From Terfezia claveryi (taxonomy: Eukaryota > Ascomycota > Pezizomycetes > Pezizales > Pezizaceae), in NCBI GenBank assembly GCA_015179025.1, contig WHUX01000055.1, forward strand, positions 248,001 through 312,000: a DNA stretch of 64,000 bases, written 5' to 3'. Made by a program: the position numbers and the translations under genes. Below are positions 46,651-55,935 of this stretch, piece by piece; position 1 is the stretch's first letter; the number at the start of each line of letters is the position of its first letter. The notes under the pieces are model-generated. The model was given only the letters and a program-made list of their open reading frames with translations. It was not told the origin of the DNA and ran no database searches.

Positions 46651-47360
46651 TGGTGAGCAGTGGATAAATGTTATGGCACGTTATGGTTGGCGATCGGAAG
46701 GTTATTTTAAAGATTTGTTAATCCCATGAAAATGAGCGGAGGTGGGGTTGATATATGTATAATAATAATTCTCTACATGAATCTGCCCATGATTATTCCT
46801 CAAACGTTTTCCTCGCTAAAAAAATTGACAATCCCTTCATCTTTCAGACACTCCTCTATCTCAAATTCGTCCGCTACCTTTTGGGAGAAGGCCTTGTAAA
46901 CTTCCATTTTCTGTTGACCATGGATCTGACTCCAGCGGTAGGTGTCGACAAGGTGGTTGTTTGCTCGATTTGTGCCCAGACTCTAAGCTCTGTCAGACTC
47001 ATAATTTGGAGTGGTTTACCCATCGAATCGGATAGTTCTTTTTTGGAGGGTCACTTTCCACTGTTGGTTATTAGTCTTGTCAAAGCCATCTGCTGATTTA
47101 TAACTCTTTCGACAATTGATGGGGAAGGACGAGGACAAGTGCCACAGGGTATTTGTCATCTACTTAAAAATTTGAGATTTTTTTTTGAAAGCTAACTATC
47201 TCAGGCCACCTGCAAAGCAACCACCTTTAAACAGAGTCAGCAGAAAGCTACCACCTTACAGAGTCAGCAGATCAATATCGATAAATTTTCGGCTTATGGC
47301 TGGCTTCCCAGTGAACTTCGACTTTCCTCTCAACATTTCTTTCCTCCACCCTCTGCCGTT

Positions 47361-47654
47361 GTGTCGGCTGCAGCGGCTGAGCCAGATGTGGTAGCAGATT
47401 CAGCTGAGACAGTAATCTGGATGGAACAACACGAACACGATCCTATGTATTATTTTAAGACAGAGGCAGTGGCTGAGGTAGCGGCTGAGGTAGCAGCTGA
47501 GTTAAAGACTGAGGCGGAGTCAGCAGCTGAGGTAGCGGCTGAGGCAAAGTCAGCGGCTAAGGCAATTGTTGCAGCAATGTCGAATGAGCAGCTGCTGTAT
47601 TATTTCCAACTTCTAAGCAATGTAAATGGAGACTTGTGTCCACCGTTGGCGTAG
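47361..47654 (+). CDS. duplicated low-complexity protein, last exon (paralogue B)
   Basis: It encodes VVADSAETVIWMEQHEHDPM, then an Ala/Glu/Lys-rich stretch of AAEVAAE-type units, then AAMSNEQLLYYFQLL and NGDLCPPLA before TAG. It corresponds to paralogue A at 26349-26789 (AESILWFAQH..., ARMSDEQIQYYFQLL, NGDLCPPLA). The true exon probably begins after the acceptor near 47207 (GCTAACTATCTCAG). Function unknown. Confidence 0.45.
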   Translation: MSAAAAEPDVVADSAETVIWMEQHEHDPMYYFKTEAVAEVAAEVAAELKTEAESAAEVAAEAKSAAKAIVAAMSNEQLLYYFQLLSNVNGDLCPPLA

Positions 47655-47660
47655 ATGTTT

Positions 47661-48127
47661 TCGTCATAATTGTTTCAAGCTCTAAGCAATAGACTCAAGG
47701 TTGTTGCGACCTTCCGTTTCCCTAAGTATATTAAGCGTGCCAAATTGACTAGAGTATTAGGATAAACGAGCTAAATACAGGTCTCTCGGGTACAGGGTAT
47801 CCTCAGGCACGAGCGTTTTCAGTGACAACACGAGCTTTACCGTTCTAGTGCATCATCATGGCGTGAGACCGGTATGTTTTCAGTCTTGTTTTTTTAAGCA
47901 AGTTTTATGCTTACTATTGTTGATATTTTATTTACGCCAACTTGGGCGTGACTCTCCGACTACTAGTAATAAATAATCAATTTGATCTAAATCACGGGCG
48001 GTTATTGTTTGACTAAATATGGAAATGCTATGTATAGAAACACTGTTGATCACTGATATCCATTTGGTCGATGGAGGCTTTATAAATCCCTCCTTTGTGT
48101 GTTTTATCATTCTCCAGATCAATCAAC
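47661..48127. other. promoter side of the surface-glycoprotein gene
   Basis: Unique A/T-rich sequence with no gene seen. Confidence 0.35.
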
Positions 48128-48799
48128 ATGCTCGTTCTTTTTCTTACTTCAATTTTTGTCGTGATCATAGCTGGTACGAGTATCAAACCAAACCAGCCTG
48201 CTGGAAACTCAGTACTCATCGCTGGCGAGTCCACAAACCAATCTCACTGGTTCCCTACGACAACAAAATTCCCTCTTTACCCGAACAATACACACAACAA
48301 TACCCCAAAGAAAACCCACAACGCACCAACCCTTTCCACATACCGGAACTGCTCCGACTTTCCTTTGTTCCAAAACAATACAAAGTTCCCACTTTACCCG
48401 AACAAAACCCACAACACACAAATACCTTGCAACACACACACATACCCGAACTGCTCCGACTTTCCTTTGTTCCAAAACAATACAAAGTTCCCACTTTACC
48501 CGAACAAAACCCACAACACACAAATACCTTGCAACACACACACATACCCGAACTGCTCCGACTTTCCTTTGTTCCAAAACAATACAAAGTTCCCACTTTA
48601 CCCGAACAAAACCCACAACACACAAATACCTTGCAACACACACACATACCCGAACTCCCAGAACAACTACTGGCTTCCGAGCAATGGAACTTTCAACGAA
48701 ACTCATCTGCCGGTTGAAGGTTCCGCGGCAGTATTGCGGGTAAAACTACTGGGACTCTTTGTGGCCATCGCTGGACTCTTCACAATTATGTACTTTTAG
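48128..48799 (+). CDS. secreted GPI-type repeat glycoprotein, 223 aa
   Basis: The ATG at 48128 gives a textbook signal peptide (MLVLFLTSIFVVIIAGTS), so I prefer it to the ATG 33 bases upstream. The mature part is built of 34-residue (102-bp) repeats. Three are near-identical, each with NCSDFPLFQNNTKFPLYPNK followed by THNTQIPCNTHTYP, plus degenerate flanking units. Every repeat carries several N-glycosylation sequons (NCS, NNT, NKT) and two Cys. The C-terminus ends in a hydrophobic run (LLGLFVAIAGLFTIMYF) after small residues (GSAAV), as in GPI-anchored proteins. I infer a heavily glycosylated cell-wall or cell-surface protein, whose repeat number could vary between strains. Another frame across the same repeats is open too (LRLSFVPKQYKVPTLPEQ), but has no signal peptide. 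The family is not recognised. Confidence 0.65.
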   Translation: MLVLFLTSIFVVIIAGTSIKPNQPAGNSVLIAGESTNQSHWFPTTTKFPLYPNNTHNNTPKKTHNAPTLSTYRNCSDFPLFQNNTKFPLYPNKTHNTQIPCNTHTYPNCSDFPLFQNNTKFPLYPNKTHNTQIPCNTHTYPNCSDFPLFQNNTKFPLYPNKTHNTQIPCNTHTYPNSQNNYWLPSNGTFNETHLPVEGSAAVLRVKLLGLFVAIAGLFTIMYF

Positions 48800-49438
48800 C
48801 ATCTGCAGGCGGTATCATGAAATATAATCTCTTCACAATTATGTACTTTTAGCATCTACTCGGGTTCTGCAGGCGGTATCATGAAATATAATGTTTTAGC
48901 CTATTTGGCACTGCCCACTAATTATTTGTGACAAGCCGGAGGGGGTTAAGTAGAGTCTTGTCGTCTGTAGCTTCCGCCCATCGCGTAGTTGGGTAGCATG
49001 ACTCACTCGTCTCGCCACAGTGGCATTTGGTACCCCGCATCACAGGGGGCGAGTATGCATGCTTATACTGTGCTATGATGTGCTATAGAATGCGTTGTGC
49101 TATAGAATGCGTTGTGCAATAGAATGAGTTGTACTATAGAATGCGTTGTGCTATAGAATGCGTTGTACTATAGAATGCGTTGTGCAATAGTATGCGTTGT
49201 CTATAGAATGAGTTGTGCTATAGAATGTGAAGTTCTATAGAATGTGAAGTTCTATAGAATGTGTAGTTCTATAGAATGTGTAGTTCTATAGAATGCGTTG
49301 TGCTATAGAATGCGTTGTGCTATGGAATGAGTTGTGGTATGGAATGAGTTGTGGTATGGAATGAGTTGTCCTATAGAATGTATTGTGCTATAGAACGTGT
49401 AGTGCTATAGGTTTACTCGCAATACTGCCGCGGAACCC
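48719..49438. repeat. 26-bp inverted repeat flanking the 49.1-49.4 kb minisatellite
   Basis: GGTTCCGCGGCAGTATTGCG at 48719, inside the end of the glycoprotein gene, is reversed at 49412-49438 just upstream of the DUF3723-like gene, with one mismatch in about 26 bp. Between the arms, CTTCACAATTATGTACTTTT...ATCATGAAATATAAT is duplicated at 48780-48890. Confidence 0.85.
49069..49410. repeat. 17-bp minisatellite, about 20 copies
   Basis: Units of TGCTATAGAATGCGTTG with variants (TGCAATAGAATGAGTTG, TTCTATAGAATGTGAAG) run to 55 bp before the ATG of the DUF3723-like gene. Confidence 0.93.
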
Positions 49439-49464
49439 AATCCCCGACACCACTGCATCCAATC

Positions 49465-52400
49465 ATGTCGTTACCTCTCCCGGAATTCACATTGTACTTT
49501 ACACTGGATTCCTTCATATTCCCGGAGAGCATTAGGCCGATTGGGAGGAAGAGAGTTGCGAATCTTGTGAGGGTTTTCAAAACCGAAGGTTGCAAGAAAG
49601 ACAACTATCCTCTGGTGGTAATACTCTCGCATGCGGGCTGTGTAGTTGGGCGTGCTAATTTCATCAAGGCGGTAGCGGGTGAACATTACCAGGACTTTCA
49701 GGCAATAAAGTTGAACAACTCTGAACGGAATCCAGAGGATGGGAGAAGCATTAACTGCCTGAAGGGTCAGCACCGAATTGTAGCTGCTTGTGAATTCTTG
49801 ATAGGAGTGTCTCAGTGTTGGCCAGTCCAAGTCTATCGGGAATTGACTGAAGAACAAAAGCGTCACATTATTGAAGGAATTAGCTTTACCGCTAGCTTTA
49901 CCGATGGGCAAATTCTGAGGGAAGTCCTTGAAGGGCGGGATGATTGGAAGGCCCAGTTTACAGGTGATGATTTGAAAACCCTCCGGCGAATAGAGAAGCA
50001 TGATGATTTATGGGCTAGTTTAAAGAAGCTGACAAAGTTTCGCGGATTATGGGATCATGAATCAATTAATCTGGGCGCCTTTAAAAGCATCTCAATTGCT
50101 AGACACATTCCTGAATTAACACGCTATCTCGGCATAATCCATGATTTTTGGAACTCACTACCGGAAGGTGCTGCAGATATAGAATCCGTCGAAACCCTCA
50201 GCCAGTTGTGTCCGCAGGTTGGTTTGGATAGAGCACGTATCCAAGCTGCCTTTGATAAAGGTGCTCTTTTTTCTCATACTCGGTCCCAGACGTGGCTCTT
50301 GAGGCAACTATGGCGTCTAAGGTTCACCTGGTTCCAGACATACGCACCTTCTGTTTGGGTCTTAGGTATGGTATTTTTAAATTATTGTGGAGTCACGTCT
50401 AAGTGTTTTAGGTACCTTGGCGCGAAAGGCCGTATTTTACTTGATATTTTGGGTGTCAAAGAAGTAAAGGGGCATGAGGAATCCTACGATAAGCTCTTAG
50501 ACCTCCACTATATCGGAGACTCTCGTAAAGCATATCGACACTTATGGAGGCGGCTATTATCTATGAAGGATGTTCCACCAGCTAAACCCTTAAACGGTCG
50601 AAGGGACTAGATGCAGATGAGTTGGCAAGGCAGGCAATGTTACACAGGGTAACATCATTTGCAAAGGATTTGGGATTTCGGTCCACAAAAATGGACGAAA
50701 TCCTAAACGGCGATATTTTTCACCTTATTGCTAAACACATCATTCGCTGGTTTTGTGGATTGATGTGTGAACGAGAGATAATGGGTGGCCAGGCACGCAC
50801 TCTTGCAGAGCACTTAAGAACGATACAAACCGAGCCAGTGAGCTGCCGAGCAGACATCATAAACATGGATGCTTCTTCAATACCCCGCTTGTGTGGTTCG
50901 AAATTATGGGGACCACACATTGAAGTCAAAATGGTCATTCCTCCGGAAGTAACTCGCACACCATCTGCCGGAGTCACCCATGTCTTCATGAGAGAAGCAA
51001 CATTCCGCCAGTGGTTTGGTTGGGAGGCGGCGGAGGAGGAACAGGCGGAGGAACAGGAGAGTGTGATGGAGGAAGATGAGGAGTATGAGGAAGAGGCGAG
51101 GAGGAGACAAGAGGAGGAACTAGCGAGACGGGAGGCGAGGAGACATGCGGATGAAGAGGCGAGGAGGAGACAAGCGAGACAGGAGGCGAGGAGACATGCG
51201 GATGAAGAGGCGAGGAGGAGACAAGAGGAGGAACTAGCGAGACAGGAGGCGAGGAGACATGCAGATGAAGAGGCGAGGAGGAGACAAGAGGAGGAACTAG
51301 CGAGACAGGAGGCGAGGAGACATGCGGATGAAGAGGCGAGGAGGAGACAAGAGGAGGAACTAGCGAGACAGGAGGTGAGGAGACATGCGGATGAAGAGGC
51401 GAGGAGGAGGCAAGAGGAGGAACAGGAAATAGCGAGAGAGGAGGCGGGGAGACAGGCGAGGAGGAGGCAAGAGGAGGAACAGGAAATAGCGAGAGAGGAG
51501 GCGGGGAGACATGCGGAGGAACAGGCGAGGCAACACGGTGGAACGCAAATGCACCCGATTGATGTGGAAACGATAATTGTGAAGGTGGATGGTCAGTATG
51601 ATCTTATCAATGAGAGTGACTATCAACGTTTGGGTGTAAAGATGGAGCTCAACAACAACATAATCAATGGGTATCTCGGGTACGTAGCAGAAAGTTAGAT
51701 GATCTCGCGATCTCGCAAGCTAACGAAGATCAGGTGGTTGAAAGCCAATTATCCCTGTGAATTGACAGATATCTTGTCCACATTTGATTATGGGTTCCTA
51801 AAAAGTGGCCGGAAAGTTGGGTTCGAAGGGGAAATTTGCATAATCCCCATCCATACTGACAACCATTGGTACTTCGGAATAGCCACGCGGGGAAAGGTTG
51901 TTAACATTGTTGATTCATATAGACTAGGGCGTGCGGAGAGGATAAAGGCGGCAATGAATATAATATGGGGTTTGACGGATCCGCCTTTGGGATGTGGTAA
52001 ATTATTAGAGGTATTGCCATCTAACCGGAGAGATTCAAAAAGCTAATTGATTAAGGGCCCAGAACAATCAAAAGATAATTCCACCGACTGTGGTGTTTTT
52101 ATGTTATATAATATGGAAACATTTTTAATGGGGGTGGGATTGAGCAAGGATATAATGGAGGGCGAGATTACTGAGTATCGGAAAACCATCGAAAACAGAC
52201 TGAGAAACCAATACCCAGACCCAGGTAATTTCTCGGTACGTAGGGTGTTTTTCAAATGGAGAAGGATGCTTGAGATGAGGTCACAAGCGAGACCAGAAGC
52301 CGAAAGGAAGACAGAAAGAAGGTTGCGGCCACGGAAGACGAAGAAGAAGCCTGTTGGCGGATCTACAGCCCCGACTGCAACTCCTATGGACGAGGTTGAA

Positions 52401-53099
52401 ACTGGGGACGAAGAGGGATCCATAACTCCCAGTCCTATGGACGGGGTTGGAACTGGGGACGAAGAGGGATCCATAACCCCCATTCCTATGGACGGGGTTG
52501 AAACTGAGGGATCCATAACCCCGACTTTAAGTGGTATGGAAACTGGGGACGAAGAGGGATCCATAACCCCGACTCCAAGTGCTATAATTGGGGACGAAGG
52601 CAGTGTGGGGAGTCATCCTAATAACCCGGAGTGGGGCTCCATCGAGATTGATAATCTCATGGGGTTGACCGTTACGAATCCTCCTTTCTATAAAGTTCGT
52701 CACTGGGAGGGTGCGTGTCAGAGAGCACTGAAAGCTGAAGCCGAAGACAAAGAGGCCGAAGACAAAGAGGCCGAAGGCAAAGAGGAATCCACCAAAGACA
52801 TCGCCGAAGAGTGGATTTTTCTCTTAAAAGACAAGCACGGCAAACTGTATTACAAGGACATTAGGCAGTTTTCAAAAATAGCATGCCGGAATTTACTGGA
52901 ACATCTTATCAATGATGAGAAATTCTATGTCGAGGATATTGGTGGTAAAATCCTGCCCTGGATTGATAAAAATATTACGATAGTTATTTCCAATAATGAG
53001 ACACATATAATTGTGCTTCGTGAACGGGTGGTGGTTAAAAAGCGCAAATACACCGGGGAAATAAGGGTTCAGCCGGCAAGGAGGGCAAAGAATCGATAA
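49465..53099 (+). CDS. DUF3723-like (ParB-fold GQHR) protein fused to a Ulp1/C48-type protease
   Basis: N-terminal part: CLKGQHRIVAACEFL (GQHR at about residues 101-104), WPVQVYRELTEEQKRHIIEG and DGQILREVL, matching the pattern of DUF3723, a fungal family recurrent in Starships. Centre: five copies of a charged unit (EEARRRQEEELARQEARRHA), a long helix or coiled coil. C-terminal part: ICIIPIHTDNHWYFGIA (His), VNIVDSYRLG (Asp), DNSTDCGVFML (Cys): the Ulp1/SENP SUMO-protease triad, then repeats of DEEGSITP and a basic end. Introns: 50525-50616 (GTAAAG...GCTAAAC...GCAG), 51680-51733 (GTACGT...GCTAACG...CAG, removes an in-frame TAG and gives INGYLGWLKANYP), 52011-52055 (GTATTG...TTAAG). A further intron position near 50366-50411, used in the minus-strand copy, would shift the frame here and is probably read through. 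Potentially functional, about 1,140 residues. Confidence 0.65.
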
Positions 53100-53769
53100 G
53101 GATTTCGTGCTTTACTATTAGTAGGGTTGCAGTGCGTGGTTTTTTTGGGCGAGGGTCGGCCATTGGATAGTTACAGGTCTTGTGACGTTTGATAGGAGGC
53201 GAAGCGGAATCTCGGCTGGATTGTAAGGATATTAGTTACAGGTCTTGTGACGTTTCATAGGATATGTTATGCATCAAGGCTGGGTTCCAAGAAACAGTTC
53301 ATTTGATTGACCAGAAACTACGTGTGTGATAGAAAAAAAACACAGACTGTATTGCACATGTAACCCATCCTAAAAATACATTGTATCGCACACGTAACCC
53401 TAATAGACGTGGAAAACAGGAGGAGGAACAAGGAGGCAAGAGGAGGAACAGGAAATAGCGAGAGAGGAGGTGGGGAGACATGCGGAGGAACAACAACTTC
53501 CTGTCCCAATTGCTTCAGCACAAATTTTCTAGAAATTGTTTGCAGATCCTCTAAGGGACACCGCCGATCACATTGCAGAGACACCGGTGGGTGGTGACGT
53601 TGTTTACTGATGAATGCGTGGATAAGGCCTTCCACAGACGCGGGATGTCCTCAAACGTTGGGTTGTCTATGGTCACAAGAAACTTGGCCTACTCTGGGAC
53701 ACATAAGGCTCTCTTCTCCGTGTCGTCGATCAATTTTCCCATCCACCAATTTCCTATAACAATTAGTCT
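53100..53769. other. convergent spacer with satellite and displaced coding fragment
   Basis: It contains TTACAGGTCTTGTGACGTTT repeats (53168 and 53232) and, at about 53408-53490, a displaced copy of the charged coding repeat of the neighbouring gene (AGGAGGAACAGGAAATAGCG). The minus strand of 53520-53770 continues the 54345 frame after stops (WWMGKLIDDTEKRA, IPRLWKALSTHS), so it holds decayed coding sequence. Confidence 0.6.
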
Positions 53770-54668
53770 TTATACAAGGTGATGGAGGGCATCAGATCTA
53801 CCAATTACTATAGATGAATTCGCCAGTATTATATCTGTATCTTTCGGCATAAATTCAATCCCATGCTCTCTAAGATACTCAACTGCCCCTAACACAATAT
53901 TAAAAATATAGACAGCTACTGAGCTTTTAATGGTGTTGATGGCAAGCAGTGTTTGAATAGTGGATGGTCCGGTCTCAGTGGTAAGAACATGGAAATATTG
54001 ATCGAACTCAAAAATGCCTCGCATGTCTAGAAGATAGGCTTTCTGGAGCTCGGAGTTGAGTATGCCATTTAGGTTCGCATTGGGGGTGGTCTTATCCATC
54101 CAGACAGTAAAAATAGCATCGCCATTAGTGGCGAGGGTTCGATTCTGGCCGCCAATGTTCATGGTAAGAATTCTAACCAACAAGCCGAATGGGTCCTTCC
54201 ATTGAATATGGGTCAGGGGACTGACACTGGAAGAGGAGGGAGTGATGGAGGAGGGAGTGATGATGGGCTCAACACAGAGATTTGGAGAGTCTCTGAGTCG
54301 AAGAGGAATTTCCGCTGGAATCTTTGTCAACCTCTTTGATGCCATGATGGATGAAGCGATGGAAAAAATTAAGGAAGCAACCGATTGATATTTAACGTTG
54401 TTTCGCATCCTTCCTCTTGCCTCGTCCCGTGTCACATGGATTCCGCTTCGCCTCCTATGAAACGTTACAAGACCTGTAACCCCCTTGCCCAAAAAATAAA
54501 AAAAACATATCCTCTATGTATCGCCTCCATCGCCTCCTATCAAATGTCACAAGACCTATAAACAACATATCCTATGAAACGTCACAAGACCCTTGCCAAA
54601 AATTAAAAAAACATATCCTTACAATCCAGCCGAGATTCCGCTTCGCCTCCTATGAAACGTCACAAGAC
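53171..54668. repeat. inverted satellite arms flanking the 54-kb frame
   Basis: The segment 53171-53231 (AGGTCTTGTGACGTTTGATA...GGATTGTAAGGATAT) is reversed, nearly exact, at 54606-54668, with a partial extra copy at 54436-54480. The right side (54430-54800) is a tandem array of about 180-bp units with ACATATCCT, CGCCTCCTAT and GTCACAAGACC. Confidence 0.85.
53770..54345 (-). CDS. hypothetical protein, 191 aa, possibly truncated
   Basis: The ATG at 54345 (MASKRLTKIPAEIPLRLRDS) is preferred because the frame upstream runs into satellite. Ser/Thr/Pro-rich N-terminus, then a folded-looking part: HIQWKDPFGLLVRILTMNIG, AIFTVWMDKTTPNANL, LLDMRGIFEFDQYFHVL, SSVAVYIFNIVLGAVEYLRE. It stops at 53770. 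Recognisable protein-like sequence in the same orientation continues beyond, broken by stops, so the present protein is probably a truncated form. It is flanked by inverted satellite arms. No family recognised. Confidence 0.4.
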   Translation of the reverse strand: MASKRLTKIPAEIPLRLRDSPNLCVEPIITPSSITPSSSSVSPLTHIQWKDPFGLLVRILTMNIGGQNRTLATNGDAIFTVWMDKTTPNANLNGILNSELQKAYLLDMRGIFEFDQYFHVLTTETGPSTIQTLLAINTIKSSVAVYIFNIVLGAVEYLREHGIEFMPKDTDIILANSSIVIGRSDALHHLV

Positions 54669-54829
54669 CTATAACCCCTTGCCCAAAAAATAAAAAAAAC
54701 ATATCCTCTATGTATCGCCTCCATCGCCTCCTATCAAACGTCACAAGACCTATAAACAACATATCCTATGAAACGTCACAAGACCTGTAACTACCCAATG
54801 GCTGACCCTCTCGCCCAAAAAATAGGAAA

Positions 54830-55935
54830 AAAAAAATCACAAGACCTGCAACCCAAAAAAATTCACGCAGCCAACTTTTCCTGCTAATATTAGTGGTTGT
54901 TGCCTTCCGGGCCCGAAGAATTATCTTGTTTGATTTACTAAGCATGACCCCGATAGCAGTGGAAGGTACTACTTTTAGCCCCATTATCAGTTGTATTTCT
55001 CCTTGGTCACATTTTGTATCAATTTTTCGCACACAATTGCCGGGCCATCCTTCCTGTCTTGGTACAATAACTTTCCACTCGGATCTTGGAGGTAAAAAGT
55101 CCATTGTGGCCATGGTGTTCCCGCCCCCCTCTCGGAAGTACCTCTTGAATTGCCTTGCTCCACTCACTCTCCCATGCAATAACCAATGCCTTAGGCGCCT
55201 TATTCAAAACCACTGATTCTAGTTCATCAACCATCGTCGCATGCTCCGCAAGTTCGCCCATAGATTCCAGTTCTTGGACTTCAAGTTCGCCCATAGATTC
55301 CAGTTCTTGGACTTCAAGTTCGCCCATAGATTCCAGTTCTTGGACTTCATCAGAGCGGACAACAACCGCATGTATGTCCGGATGATCGCTGGCTTCGCTG
55401 GCATTTTTTTGGCTTGAAAGGGGGGAGGTGACCTTTCTCCTTTTTCCTGGCCCACATATGACAGAGCTTGTTTCCTCTTCTAATTCCTCAATGTCTGTAA
55501 TCCCTACATCGGATTCAGGGTCAGGAAGGTTCCAGTTTTCTTGGAGGAATGTGGCATGGTTATTGCAGGAGGGATGGCCCCATTCATGTAGGTCGCGGAG
55601 TATGAACTGGAAGATTAACTCGGGGACAACGATGCTCTGAATGAAAGAGACACCACCAGTATGCCAAATGAAGCGCTTATCATTCCACACCCTGAGCACC
55701 AAGTTCATTAACTTCTCGCTGACTGCGGGACCGTAGTAGCCAGAGCCAGGTACTCGTAATTGCTTACGTTGTTTGTCTGTCACCGAATTTTGAACGTTTT
55801 CGTTGACGACTGAGATGATTTTCGAGATACGTTGATTTAGCACCTTGACTCGAGTGTCGAGAACTAGGCGAGCATATATTTCATCTCGGATCCAGGCCCA
55901 GTTCGGGTTTTTCACAATATTCTTTATGTCCGCTA
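54830..55935 (-). pseudogene. C-terminal continuation or neighbour of the decayed DUF3723-Ulp1 copy
   Basis: A frame from about 55935 reads ADIKNIVKNPNWAWIRDEIY, RVKVLNQRISKIISVVNENV, VPGSGYYGPAVSEKLMNLVL, a basic GPGKRRKVTSPLSSQKN, three exact VQELESMGELE repeats, and NKAPKALVIAWESEWSKAIQ. It stops near 55019. A second frame then continues with IDTKCDQGEIQLIMGLKVVP and LSKSNKIILRARKATTTN to about 54840. It follows the protease part of the decayed copy by only a few bases but in another frame, and no splice pair restores it. It could be that protein's C-terminus or a separate gene. Domains are not recognised. Confidence 0.45.

Larger units (their letters stand above)
46100..47660. repeat. second copy of the duplicated unit of 23.1-26.9 kb
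   Basis: Shared blocks occur in the same order and orientation: CTCCGGAAATGA-GG...CTCGGTTCCTTCA; a tRNA-like AGTTTC-AATCCAGC; GGTACCACCC...GATCAAACACAACAATT; the foldback; GCGGAGGTGGGGTTGAT; CTCTACATGAATCTGCCC; GGTATTTGTCATCTAC; and ATTATTTCCAACTTCT up to the stop codon of the last gene. The copy at 23-27 kb is longer because of insertions, including the 25.5-kb foldback. Confidence 0.85.

Noticed and set aside
48019..48717. 232-codon frame through the 102-bp repeats (LLRLSFVPKQYK...)
   Set aside because: The overlapping frame from 48128 has a signal peptide, sequons and a GPI-like tail, so it is the better gene.
49069..49410. Regular short repeats that might suggest a CRISPR array
   Set aside because: 17-bp units are contiguous with no unique spacers, and the host is a fungus; this is a minisatellite.
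51696..51698. In-frame TAG splitting the DUF3723-Ulp1 gene
   Set aside because: It falls in a 54-bp intron (GTACGT...GCTAACG...CAG) whose removal keeps the frame and restores a segment matching the minus-strand copy.
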